Counted from the stretch's first letter, positions 8,424 through 18,363 are shown. The stretch: DNA of 24,319 nucleotides from Entrophospora sp. SA101 (GCA_958430865.1 CAUDNR010004096.1:8610-32928), one strand, 5' to 3'. Numbers and translations: made by a program. Notes: a model not told the origin generated them from the letters alone.

Positions 8424-9782
8424 ATGTTTGAAATAATAAATCGTTTGCCACTTGAACTTCTGGCTGAAATATTCAAATATATTGAAGATGATTACCAAGC
8501 ATTATACTCTTGTATTCTTGTCAACAAACAATGGCACAATATAAATATTCCAACTTTATGGAAGAATCCATTAGTTTGTATTGTCTGCATCAAAATATTA
8601 ATTAATTGTATGTTAGAAGAAGATAGGGATTTCTTAACTAGAAATTGCATTGAATTAACATTTGAATTATTGGGGAAACCACCATTATACAATTATGCCA
8701 GATTTTGTACTATATTTTCCAAGCATTGTGGGGTTTATAGCCTGATAGAAAATAAAGAATTAAAGCAAGTTTTACAAAATAAATTAGAAAATTTTATTTT
8801 AGATCATTCAGCAGGCATTAAAAAGTTTAGTTCTCGTTATCTAGACTGTAATTTATTAATTAATCATCATAGATTTGATAATTGTTTTCAAAATCTTTAT
8901 GAAATAGATTATAGTAATTCTCATAGTGGTAAATTTTTTGATAAATTAGCAAAAGTTTGTAAAAATATTCAATCATTAAGAATATATTATGATAGTAAGG
9001 TCAATAATTTATATAATTTAACACAGCTAATTAAAGCACAAAAGCAAATTAAATATTTATTTATTACATCATCAATGTTACCAGATGAATTAAAAAAAGC
9101 AATATTAACACATTCACAATCAATAATTTTTTATGGATCTTCTGACATTAAAGATAATTTCTTATTACCAACTTTTAAGAATTTAAGGACTTTAGAGTTA
9201 TCAATTTATTCTAATAGTAAAATAAATTTGAAAAATATTTCATTGCCAAATATTGAATCTGTAAAATTATATATTGCTTCTCAACCACATATATCAGACT
9301 TGTCTGATTTTCTTAATATCAATGGAAAAAATCTTAAAAATCTGAATGTTTATGGTTATTATTACAATGTTGGATTTTTTGGAAAGCCATTTCAATCAAT
9401 TGCACAATTTTGTAAAAATTTAGAAGATTTATCTATAATATATATGGATGAACTAAACCAGGAATTGATGAAAGTACTTAATAATTGCATTAAGTTAAAA
9501 AGTATTAGATTTAATGAATATCTTAGGAGTATAGATTTTGATAAAATATTGACAGTATTAAACGAAACTTTACCAGGAAAATTAAAGTCAATAACTTTTA
9601 CTTATAGTGTTTATAATGTTAGTAACCACTCTTTGGATATTCTAATGAAGAATTGGAGAGGACCCAAACCTTTAGTGATAGGATTTGATGTATATAAGTA
9701 TGAAGCTTTGCTAGTAAGTGATGGAAGAAAAATATTAGAAAAATATCAAGATTTAGGGTTTTTAATAATCAATAAAAAATAA
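8424..9782 (+). CDS. F-box protein with leucine-rich repeats (copy 1, intact)
   Basis: A 452-residue intronless reading frame. I start at ATG 8424 because the frame reaches further upstream only through a non-ATG start. Residues 8-46 form an F-box (LPLELLAEIFKYIEDD, then C-LVNK-W and LWKNP). In this family it binds Skp1 and links a substrate to the SCF ubiquitin ligase. Residues from about 125 to the end are irregular leucine-rich repeats (e.g. NLRTLELS, NLKNLNV, NLEDLSI, KLKSIRF, KLKSITF), the usual substrate-recognition surface. The end, with NWRGPKPLVIGF and ILEKYQDLGFLII, is conserved in the two neighbouring copies. No signal peptide or membrane segment, so nuclear or cytosolic. The substrate cannot be told. 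Two broken paralogues lie downstream. Confidence 0.88.
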   Translation: MFEIINRLPLELLAEIFKYIEDDYQALYSCILVNKQWHNINIPTLWKNPLVCIVCIKILINCMLEEDRDFLTRNCIELTFELLGKPPLYNYARFCTIFSKHCGVYSLIENKELKQVLQNKLENFILDHSAGIKKFSSRYLDCNLLINHHRFDNCFQNLYEIDYSNSHSGKFFDKLAKVCKNIQSLRIYYDSKVNNLYNLTQLIKAQKQIKYLFITSSMLPDELKKAILTHSQSIIFYGSSDIKDNFLLPTFKNLRTLELSIYSNSKINLKNISLPNIESVKLYIASQPHISDLSDFLNINGKNLKNLNVYGYYYNVGFFGKPFQSIAQFCKNLEDLSIIYMDELNQELMKVLNNCIKLKSIRFNEYLRSIDFDKILTVLNETLPGKLKSITFTYSVYNVSNHSLDILMKNWRGPKPLVIGFDVYKYEALLVSDGRKILEKYQDLGFLIINKK

Positions 9783-10110
9783 TCTGGAAAATTGTAATTT
9801 GTTCAATTATTCTTAAAAACAGTTTGATGAATTAGAAAAAACCAGAAAAATATTTGAGGAAGCAGATAAAAAACCTTTTAATTTTTCAACAATTATAGCA
9901 ACTTTTCATCTAAATACTGTTTATACAAGTAGAATAATTGAATTTTATAATCCTACCTCAATTATTAGTATATCTGATGATTATTTGATTTACGAATAAA
10001 TTTTATTCATTAATCTTTTTATTATTATATAAGTTACTTCAAACACAAGGAAGGGATTACTCTAAATTAAAATAGACAAGCATAAATAATAAGAAGTAGT
10101 TGTTCAACAT
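8793..10110 (+). repeat. Tandem duplication, unit 1
   Basis: Unit 1 begins inside the copy 1 coding region (about codon 124, at tttattttagatcattcagc) and runs through its 3' flank to ...gttgttcaacat at 10110. There unit 2 begins without a spacer. The last 481 bases (9630-10110) are identical to 10953-11433 by eye. Confidence 0.9.
9783..10085 (+). other. 3' flank of F-box copy 1
   Basis: Non-coding in its present state, yet conserved at copies 2 (identical) and 3 (diverged, 14810-14990). It contains a coding-like but broken stretch (gatgaattagaaaaaaccag.., then aatatttgagga-agcagat). It may hold the 3' UTR and polyadenylation signals. Confidence 0.5.
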
Positions 10111-11105
10111 TTATTTTAGATCATTCAGCAGGTATTAGAAGGCTTAGTACTGCTGGTTATATAGATTGGAATTCATTAATCAATCATCATAGATTTGATA
10201 ATTGTTTTCAGAATCTTTATGAAATAGATTGTAGTAGTTCTGATAGTGGTGAATTTTTTGATAAATTAGCAAATATTTGTAAAAATATTCAATCATTAAT
10301 AGTATATTATGATAGTAATAACAATAGTATATATAATTTAGCACAGATAATTAAAGCACAAGAGCAAATTAAATATTTATCTATTACATCACCAATATTT
10401 CCAGATGAATTAAGAAAAGCAATATTGACTCATTCACAATCAATAATTTATTATGAATCTCATCCCAGAAATAATTTTAATAGTTTCTTATTACCAACTT
10501 TTAAGAGTTTAAAGACTTTAGAGTTATCAATTTATGCTGATAGTGAAATGATAAATTTGAAAAATATTTCACTGCCAAATATTGAATCTGTAAAATTATA
10601 TATTGCTTCTAAACCACATATATCAGACTTATCTGATTTTATTAATATCAATGGAAAAAATCTTAAAAATCTGGATGTTTGTAACTATAATGATGTATTC
10701 TTGAGAAAGCTATTTCAATCAATTGCACAATATTGTAAAAAATTAGAAAATTTATCTATAACATATAAGGATGAATTAAACCAGGAATTGATGGAAGTAC
10801 TTGATAATTGCATTAAATTAAAAAGTATTAGATTTAGTAGATATGCTGAGAGTATAGATTTTGATAAAATATTGACAGTATTAAATGAAACTTTACCAGG
10901 AAAATTAAAGTCAATAACTTTTACTTATAATGTTTATAATGTTAGTAACCATTCTTTGGATATTCTAATGAAGAATTGGAGAGGACCCAAACCTTTAGTG
11001 ATAGGATTTGATGTATATAAGTATGAAGCTTTGCTAGTAAGTGATGGAAGAAAAATATTAGAAAAATATCAAGATTTAGGGTTTTTAATAATCAATAAAA
11101 AATAA
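10086..11105 (+). pseudogene. F-box family copy 2, 5'-truncated (no F-box)
   Basis: The frame is open from 10086, and homology to copy 1 starts at the junction (10110-10113) with ILDHSAGI. It covers the leucine-rich repeats and the complete conserved C-terminus. The F-box and the promoter are missing because the tandem duplication began inside copy 1. The first in-frame ATG is at 10548, deep in the repeats, so expression as a useful F-box protein is unlikely. A fragment acting as a substrate-binding competitor cannot be excluded. No internal stop was found. Copy 2 is mosaic: 10428-10595 is identical to copy 3, whereas 10953-11433 is identical to copy 1. Confidence 0.8.
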
Positions 11106-11433
11106 TCTGGAAAATTGTAATTTGTTCAATTATTCTTAAAAACAGTTTGATGAATTAGAAAAAACCAGAAAAATATTTGAGGAAGCAGATAAAAAACCTT
11201 TTAATTTTTCAACAATTATAGCAACTTTTCATCTAAATACTGTTTATACAAGTAGAATAATTGAATTTTATAATCCTACCTCAATTATTAGTATATCTGA
11301 TGATTATTTGATTTACGAATAAATTTTATTCATTAATCTTTTTATTATTATATAAGTTACTTCAAACACAAGGAAGGGATTACTCTAAATTAAAATAGAC
11401 AAGCATAAATAATAAGAAGTAGTTGTTCAACAT
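10111..11433 (+). repeat. Tandem duplication, unit 2
   Basis: Starts ttattttagatcattcag directly after the end of unit 1 and ends with the same gttgttcaacat, followed by unique gcctcttattgtt. It is 6 bp longer than unit 1 through in-frame indels. At most one or two bases of shared sequence mark the breakpoint. Confidence 0.9.
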
Positions 11434-11579
11434 GCCTCTTATTGTTATTATTATAATTATAATTATATTCAAGCATTTATAATTTATTTTTTAATATTTA
11501 TATTTTATTTTATTTTTGTATCCATAAATAATAAAAAATTTAATAAAGGTCATTAATAAATTAAAATAAAAAATTCCTT
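11434..11579. other. AT-rich spacer
   Basis: Nearly all A/T. The word ataagcatttataattta, with small changes, also occurs after copy 3 (15040-15060), so this spacer belongs to the duplicated segment. Confidence 0.45.
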
Positions 11580-11800
11580 CTTTTTTAATTAATAAAAAAA
11601 AAATTTCACTTGTCATGAAGCATTCCTCTAGTTTAATAACAAACAATGTTGTGTGTTGTGTGGGGAATCAATTATAAATGAAATTCAACCACATACAAAT
11701 TTTCATGGGGGTAAATCAAGACCATTGAATCCAGAGACAGATTTTTTTTTAAATTTTGTAGCCCTTTAGCATTAACTTTTCCTAACCTCTCATTAGCATT
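11580..11800 (+). repeat. Downstream repeat of the segmental duplication, copy 1
   Basis: Matches 15575-15780: catgaagcatt.ctctagttt, aataacaaacaatgttgtgt, gttcaaccacatacaaattt or close variants, ggggtaaatcaagac, agacagatttttttt, and agcattaac-ttccctaa. It lies the same way round relative to the F-box copies in both places. Confidence 0.8.
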
Positions 11801-11907
11801 AATTTAATGTTAAAGATGATTAGTGGTGGGAAGTGGTCTTTGTAAAATGTAAATTACATTATTGATGGTTTCTAATTAATATTTCTAGAGTCCCTTTGGT
11901 TCTAAAT
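11801..11907. other. Spacer with a weak copy of the F-box 5' flank
   Basis: gattagtggtgggaagtggt followed by aatgtaaattacattattga resembles 8130-8200. It suggests a further partial copy of the upstream region without a gene attached. Confidence 0.35.
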
Positions 11908-12030
11908 AAGGTTTCTTGCCAAAATCTCTTAATGACTCCTGAAACTCTGCCAAAACTCTGATAAACAATTAATGTGCACCTTGCTGAAACCCTGCCAATC
12001 AAAACTCTGCTGAAATTCCAATAAATGAAT
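11908..12030 (+). mobile_element. Relic of the AAACTCTG MITE, truncated
   Basis: Begins aaggtttcttgccaaaatct and keeps the first half of the element seen at 12415 and, inverted, at 20467: ctcttaatgact, repeated aaactctg and aaacaattaatgtg. The far end is not found. It contains no CpG. Confidence 0.6.
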
Positions 12031-12414
12031 AAAAATAAAAATGATTAATAATTATTCTCAAAAATTGCAATTCTAAATATCTTTATCCAAAATTATTTAA
12101 ATTCTGATTCAATAGCCAAAACTTTGGGTGGTTTTTTTACAACCATTAATATAGGGAATATGGAAAAGCCAGAATGTTGCCAAAATATTTGGTAAGTGCT
12201 AACTAATTTTGACCAACATGTATGACTCACACTGGCAATAAACACTTCTTTAGCTTACAAACTACAACTATTAATAATGTCACTTTTATTATTACATAAA
12301 TGAAAAAAAAATCAAAACATGTTTGAATTGTCTTTAGTATCTGAATTTGAAACATATTAGGCAGGTCAATATTAGTACAGGGAAACTTTTGTATACACAT
12401 GTTTGAGTCAACTT
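12031..12414. other. AT-rich spacer with a short repeat
   Basis: 12314-12392 (catgtttgaattgtctttag ... gaatttgaaacatat) is a divergent direct copy of 12672-12749, so the MITE at 12415 is bracketed by a local duplication. No gene. Confidence 0.45.
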
Positions 12415-12604
12415 AAGATTGCTTGCCAAAACCTCTTAGTGACTACTAAAACTCTGTTGAAACTCTAATGAACAATTAATATATACCTTGTCAAAACTCT
12501 AATGATTGACAAAACTCCCAAATGCAAAACTCTAATAAATAAGTAATGTGTAACCTGTTGAAACTCTGTCAATTGATTTCTGGAGGAGTTTCACTCACAA
12601 CCTT
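12415..12604 (+). mobile_element. MITE with Mutator-like features, old copy
   Basis: Aligns end to end, in opposite orientation, with the insertion at 20467-20666. The right end ...cacaacctt is mirrored at the left by aagattgcttgccaaaac. Flanking 10-mers are gagtcaactt (12405-12414) and atgtcaactt (12605-12614), 8 of 10 matching. A 9-10-bp target duplication with short inverted ends fits Mutator-like elements. There is no ORF. Every CpG of the younger copy is lost here. Confidence 0.7.
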
Positions 12605-12849
12605 ATGTCAACTTGATGCTTTTTTCAAATTTTGACTGTAGTATACTTTAGAATAATAAAAATAATAAAATACAAATGTGTCAAGCTGTCTTTAATGTCC
12701 GAGTTTGAAACAATATAGGTGCATTTTATATGCACAGAGGGAATTTGAAAAATTGTAAGAATTCTTGGTGATGAAGTCCCTGCTAAGATTATTGGCCACC
12801 TTTAATGTAACACAGGTGCCTGCACTTAATTTCCTACACTTGGTGGTTA
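12605..12849. other. Spacer, no gene seen
   Basis: Contains the second copy (12672-12749) of the repeat at 12314-12392. From about 12770 it grades into the duplicated upstream region of F-box copy 3. Confidence 0.4.
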
Positions 12850-13040
12850 CTAATTAATCTTTTCTTATAAAAAGAGCTGGATCCCCTTTGATATCTAATC
12901 ATATAAGCAATTAATTGCCTCAACTTAATATAACAATAAATAATTATCAAATAATAATATATATATTTACTATATTATCATTTGATTATTATCATTTGAT
13001 TATTTGGTTAATTTCTCACATCACATATAAACTATTGTCA
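12850..13040 (+). promoter_or_regulatory. Duplicated upstream region of F-box copy 3
   Basis: Aligns with 8190-8370. The TATA candidate TATAAAAA lies at 12866-12873. It is 578 bases from the copy 3 ATG, against 218 in copy 1, because about 350 bases were gained after 13040. Confidence 0.55.
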
Positions 13041-13400
13041 CCAATTAAATTTGGGAGAGCATGTTTTAATTGGTGATAACAATTATTTTTGTTTTTGTGT
13101 GGATCAGAATGAATAGGTTATTAACGAATTGATTTTGTTATTAGCAAATAATTTTGTTTAAAGAAGATAAAAGTTTTAAATAAATATTTCTATTTTAGTT
13201 TTATTTAGTCAAAACTAATTAACTTATTACCAAGTTTTCCTTAGTCAAAACTAATTAATAATTAATAAAATAAATAAAATAAAAATAAACATTAAGAATT
13301 TCGGAATTAGTTAATTACAGCCAAAAGAGCATCCAAATTTAATTCCGGTAACACTATTTGTTCCTCCAAAATAATTTATTTTTAAATAAAATTTTTTTTC
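13036..13400. repeat. Insertion between promoter and coding region of copy 3
   Basis: Copy 1 has no counterpart to most of this stretch. It opens with a palindrome: attgtcaccaattaaa at about 13033-13048 against tttaattggtgataacaatt at about 13065-13084. It contains a repeated tagtcaaaactaattaa at about 13206-13256. It may be a foldback element or several small insertions. No clear target duplication was found. Confidence 0.4.
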
Positions 13401-13443
13401 ATTTACATCGTGTAATGTTACAAACAAATTATCCTTAAAAAAT

Positions 13444-14809
13444 ATGATTGAAATAATTAGTTTGCCATTTGAACTTCTGACTGAAATATTCAAATATATT
13501 GAAGATGATTACCAAGCATTATATTCTTGTATTCTTGTCAACAAACAATGGCACAATATAAATATTCCAACTTTATGGAAGAATCCATTTTTTTCTATAG
13601 GCAGTATCAAAATATTAATTAATTGTGTGTTAGAAGAAGATAAGGATTTAAATTGCATTGAATTAACATTTAAACTCTTGGAGAGGCCACCATTATACAA
13701 TTATGCTAGATTTTGTACTATACTTTATGATTATTATGATTTTTCAATACCTGGTAAAAAAAAGCAGAAAATTAAATTTACAAATTTTAGAAAATAAATT
13801 AGGAAATTTTATTTTAGATAATTCAGCAGGTATTAGAAAGTTTCACACTTATTATGTAGATTGTAATCTATTAATTAATCATCATAGATTTGATAATTGT
13901 TTTCAGAATCTTTATGAAATATATTGTAGTAGTTCTGATAGTGGTGAATTCTTTGATAAATTAGCAAATATTTGTAAAAATATTCAATCATTAATAGTAT
14001 ATTGTGATAGTAATAACAATAGTATATATAGTTTAGCACAGCTAATTAAAGCACAAGAGCAATTAAATATTTATCTATTGTATCACCAATATTACCAGAT
14101 GAATTAAAAAAAGCAATATTAACTCATTCACAATCAATAATTTATTATGAATCTCATCCCAGAAATAATTTTAATAGTTTCTTATTACCAACTTTTAAGA
14201 GTTTAAAGACTTTAGAGTTATCAATTTATGCTGATAGTGAAATGATAAATTTGAAAAATATTTCACTGCCAAATATTGAATCTGTAAAAATTATGTATTG
14301 CTTCTCAACCATATATATCAGACTTGTCTGATTTTATTAATATCAATGGAAAAAATCTTAAAAATCTGAATATTGTTGGTGGTTACAATGATGGATTATT
14401 GAGAAAGATATTTCAATCAATTGCACAACATTGTAAAAATTTAGAAGATTTATCTATGTTATATGAGGATGAATTAGACCAGGAATTAATAGAAGTATTT
14501 AATAATTGTATTAATTTAAAAAGTATTAGATTTAATAATACTTTTAATGATGAAATAGATTTTGATAAAGTATTGATGGTATTAAATGAAATATTACCAG
14601 GAAAACTAAAGTCAATAACTTTTACTTATAATGTTAATAATGTTAGTAACCACTCTTTGGATATTCTAATGAAGAATTGGAAAGGACCCAAACCTTTAGT
14701 AATAAGATTTGTTATGTATACTAATCATGACATTTTGCTAGAAAGTGAAAGAAAAATATTAGAAAAATATCAAGATTTAGGGTTTTTAATAATCAGAAAC
14801 TTTATGTAA
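13444..14809 (+). pseudogene. F-box/LRR family copy 3, three frameshifts
   Basis: Starts at an ATG (MIEIISLPFELLTEIFKYIE) with a complete F-box, and the homologous C-terminus ends at TAA 14807-14809. Relative to copies 1 and 2 the frame is broken three times. There is an extra A in the eight-A run 13756-13763, a missing A near 14061 (gagcaattaaat against gagcaaattaaat), and an extra A in the run 14286-14290. The frame moves 1 to 2 to 1 to 2, so after the last indel the C-terminal part is in a different frame from the F-box. As written, only 117 residues follow the ATG. All three changes are in A runs, so base-calling errors are a real alternative to true decay. Neither the F-box nor the C-terminal region shows other damage. 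Confidence 0.8.
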
Positions 14810-15574
14810 TATGTTTAATTATTCTTGATGAATTAGAAAAAATCAGAAAAATATTTGAGAAGCAGATAAAACATTTAATCTTTCAACAATTATAGCAACT
14901 ATTTATCCAAATGCCATTTATACAAGCATCCTCAATGATTAGTAACAATTATTTAATCTATTGTTTATTTTAAATTATAAATTGATTATTTATCTTATTT
15001 ATGTATAAATTTTATTCATTAATCTTTTTATTATTATTATAAGCATTTATAATTTATGCTTTTTTATATATAACTTTTATAAATAAATTTATTTATTAAT
15101 GTATGTTTTTGAAATTTGACACACGCATATTCTAATTGACAGACAAATTCATTGCTGCAAAAAAATGTGCAAAGATTCACTTCTTTTTTTGCTTATAAAA
15201 AATAATTAACAATTTATATACTAAAAAAAAATAAATACTTTTATAAATTTTTTTGTTGCATTGTAAATAAAGGCTATTTTCTTTTAACTATTTATTGTTT
15301 ATTTATTATGAAACATATGCCCCAAGAATTCAATTTCCTTGTAGAAGGCCTTTTTATTGAATACAAGGTTTAATTCTATCATCCACTTCAATTGCCTTAG
15401 ATACACAGATATTTTCTCCTGGGCAAGCATATGTCATTCCAGTAGGTGTGCACATGTTCTAATAACTTCACTGGATAAGAATGTCCCTTTATTACTGACA
15501 AAATCCTTGGTCGAAGAATATAAAAGATTAAAAAAAAAAGGCTTCAATAAAATAAAATAATTATTTTCCAATAA
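14810..15574. other. 3' flank of copy 3 and AT-rich spacer
   Basis: 14810-14990 is a diverged version of the conserved 3' flank (gatgaattagaaaaaatcag, caacaattatagcaac). 15350-15500 is less A/T-rich and its minus strand gives broken stretches that vaguely resemble retroelement proteins, which I do not call. Long A/T runs elsewhere. Confidence 0.4.
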
Positions 15575-15780
15575 TTTAAAAAAAAAAAGTCCACACTTTC
15601 CATGAAGCATTTCTCTAGTTTGAATAACAAACAATGTTGTGTGTTGTGTGGGACATCGAAGTTCAACCACATACAAATTTTCACGGGGTAAATCAAGACA
15701 ATCCAAAGACAGAATTTTTTTTACCGCCTTGTTAAATTTTGTAACCCTTCAGCATTAACCTTCCCTAATCCCTCATATTC
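15575..15780 (+). repeat. Downstream repeat of the segmental duplication, copy 2
   Basis: Counterpart of 11580-11800, with small deletions. It marks the right end of the duplicated F-box segment at about 15790. Confidence 0.8.
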
Positions 15781-15942
15781 TTCTAGTGGAGGGTGTTCAA
15801 AATCAAGGTCATGCAATTTTTTTAATGAGGGAGCTCGGCTCACTGCAACATATATATTTGTCCTCAGCAAATGTGTTCTCGTTGATATTCAATGCATGTG
15901 GTAGGGTTAACTCTTGTGTCGTGTATAAGAATGGTTGAACAC
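15781..15942. other. Spacer, no gene seen
   Basis: Somewhat richer in G+C (gagggagctcggctcactgc). No coding frame or RNA gene recognised. Confidence 0.35.
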
Positions 15943-16010
15943 ACATGTAAATTCGATAGGTTGGTCATTTATTTATTTTAAACAATTTTCGACTTAATGA
16001 GCTTACATGT
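15943..16010. mobile_element. Deleted relic of the mariner/pogo-like MITE
   Basis: acatgtaaattcgataggtt at the left is mirrored by cgacttaatgagcttacatgt at the right. Its end sequence is the same type as that of the element at 5152 (aactcgataagtcgg). Only about 68 bases remain. Confidence 0.5.
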
Positions 16011-17043
16011 ATATCTTTTGTGTGTGTGTGGCTGGTTAGTAGAGTGATAATTAACCCTAAAAAATTTTTTTACTATTACTATATCAATAATCTGTCAAAC
16101 TAATAGCATACCTCAAAACTAATTGATTATTGCTAGTATAAGGTATTCATAACATTACATTATGATCATACTATACTGAATTTGAGGTTCAAACAAATAG
16201 ACGCATATGCTCAAAGTACATTTTTTGAGAACCTTAGATTTTAATAATTTTATTAATTGTATTATACATGGCATTTTATATAGTAGTTCAATATGTAGAA
16301 TAATGTTGGGTATTTACCATGGTGATTATTTCCAATTCTTTTTTATAATTATGATAAGACAAAGGGTTCCGAATCTAAATCATTTTTTTGGTGGTATCAC
16401 TATACTGATATATATAAAACCAATATTTAGTCATACCTTTGATCATTGATTATGAAAATTTGGTTGGTTTAATTGGTCAACTTCAGTTTCGTCAATTTCG
16501 TCAATTTTGTTACATTTTGTCAAATGCAACGAAATAATCCCCCGCCCTGCTAAGTATTTCGTCAACCATTCTTAGTCATGTAATTGGTCAAGGCAAAAGC
16601 GTTTGGAGGGGGAACTGTTTCCTCAATGCTTTCTTATCATCAATTTCGAAATAACATGTTTTTTCTGAACAATAATTGTACTGATTCTAAAAGGTCACTT
16701 TGACGTCTTCATTTTTGTGACTATTCCAATGGTTCCATTATTGAATAACTTATACCCTCACATTGAGCATTTGCGAAAGTTTAATTAAAAATTATTAATT
16801 ATTATTATTGTTATTATTAATTTACAAGCATATTCGATGTTATTCTTGTATATATATCGACCCACAAAATGAATCAATGTGTCTTCCCCAAAGTCGACCA
16901 CTTTATAATTGTTAAGAACCCCTTTTTGAATGTAGTTGGACTTGATTTATAGATAGTGCTTCCACCCATCATATTTTCAAAGTCTTGATGAAGCATATAG
17001 ATGAAAAAACGGAAGACATGTTTCTTTTTCAGTTAGTTATTTG
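16011..17043. other. Gene desert with a short TTTCGTCAA-rich patch
   Basis: At about 16485-16570 tcgtcaa-type words repeat (ttcgtcaatttcgtcaattt) near a C-rich cccccgccctgc. The 80-codon ORF at 16207-16449 is hydrophobic with no recognisable domain, and I leave it uncalled. Confidence 0.4.
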
Positions 17044-17644
17044 TAGAGGTACGGCAAATGTGCGTATAGTTGAACACTATACGCATAGTAGTTTTGAAAT
17101 TTGATTGGATGATAAATTATTTGGCTATTACATTGCAGCAATTAAATCTTTATTTAATATAATCGAATCATTGATTATATTGAATGAATTAAATATTATA
17201 AAAATCAAAACTGCTTTCATGTTTATTTGATAATTCATTACTCAAATTGTCAGCTTCTTCAATAAAATTTTCATGTGTTTCTTCAATGGCATTTTCATTA
17301 ATTGTTTAATTATGTATCTGTATGCTATTATTTGAAATATCCAAATGTTCTCCAAAATAACTTCATTTAATTTGAATTGTGGCATTTGGACAAAGGCGTG
17401 TAAATGGTTTTCACATCCAGATACTAAACTAGCACATTGATATTTTGGATTTTTGCAATACAGACATTCAAAATGTAAATTGCTTATAACCATTAACATT
17501 ACCAATATGTTTAAAATGTTTTCAAATTGCACTTTGGCAAGTCATGATAAGTTTAAAATATATATATCGTGAGAAAGTATGTATATATGATTAATTTTCA
17601 ATTGCATACGCACTATACATATAGTATTGATCTGCCCATCCCTA
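17044..17644 (-). mobile_element. Degraded hAT-type element with a BED-finger remnant
   Basis: The right end reads, reverse complemented, TAGGGATGGGCAGAT, a classic hAT terminus. The left end TAGAGGTACGGCAAAT is a mutated mirror of it. Just inside the left end is a perfect hairpin tgcgtatagt / actatacgca (17061-17085), and the same gcactata / tatagt motifs recur inside the right end (about 17608-17624), as subterminal sites often do. The flanking octamers gttatttg and gtactata do not match, so the target duplication is lost or the ends are mis-set. The minus-strand ORF inside resembles the N-terminal BED finger of hAT transposases. Confidence 0.5.
17242..17532 (-). pseudogene. BED-type zinc-finger fragment of a hAT transposase
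   Basis: A 96-codon open frame with no ATG at its 5' end (it opens at GTG). It includes FECLYCKNPKYQ and then ENHLHAFVQMP. This follows the C-x2-C...HL.....P layout of hAT BED fingers, but the cysteine usually found a few residues after HL is not present. After about 60 residues it degenerates into Lys/Ile-rich sequence and stops. No catalytic domain follows, so it cannot be a transposase. Confidence 0.4.
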
Positions 17645-18261
17645 GTACTATATAGTTATTATTATTTGGATTTTTTTTAATTACATACTTTATTTTCATC
17701 ACTCGAATTAGAAGCCACTTCTTAAAATTTAATTAAATTCTGAAATACTTAACAGTGACCTAATTATTTAAACATAAATTTATTATGCAATCAAATGGAT
17801 GGAAGGGATACCAAAACCAATTAATTCATAGTCTTAAGTTTTTTTACTGGTCCGGCATCTTTTTTTTATTTATTATACCTTTAAAAAAAAATTGGAAGCA
17901 TTTTACATTAACATAAACATCAATATCAATACCAAAAATAACATAAACATTGACGTTAACCACTCTATATACACAACACAATCATTTTTGTGTCACTTGA
18001 AGTTAATGTTAAGTTAAGAATGGATAAAAAGTCTGTGTTCAGTTCGTTATGAAAAAACTTGTCAATCTTGACCAAAGAAATACAAATAAGGAAATTGTTT
18101 GCATAAAAAACTATGAACCTTTCTTATATATATGTATATTATCTTTAGTTTTACAAATATATTCGAATTTTTAATTGAATTTAATTGGATAGAATTAAGA
18201 GTGATTATTATTGGTATATATATTTAAAAAGGAAAAAAATAAGAATATCGTTATTTATAAT
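17645..18261. other. AT-rich spacer, no gene seen
   Basis: Low-complexity A/T DNA with a few aacataaacat-type words near 17910-17955. No ORF worth calling. Confidence 0.45.
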
Positions 18262-18269
18262 CTTATGCT
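18262..18269. repeat. Target-site duplication, left of hAT
   Basis: CTTATGCT, identical to 21713-21720. Confidence 0.9.
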
Positions 18270-18363
18270 TAGTGTTCCTATTCAAATATCAGCAATCGAA
18301 ATGATATTTGAATATTCACATTAATTAGCATATTCGAAATTGGTGTCAAATAATTTTTATATA

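Noticed and set aside
15300..15560. Minus-strand words resembling reverse transcriptase (EIEFLGHMF) and integrase (SNKGTFLSSEV)
   Set aside because: The integrase-like word comes before the reverse-transcriptase-like word, opposite to Gypsy order. A stop separates them and each match is short. Chance similarity is likely.
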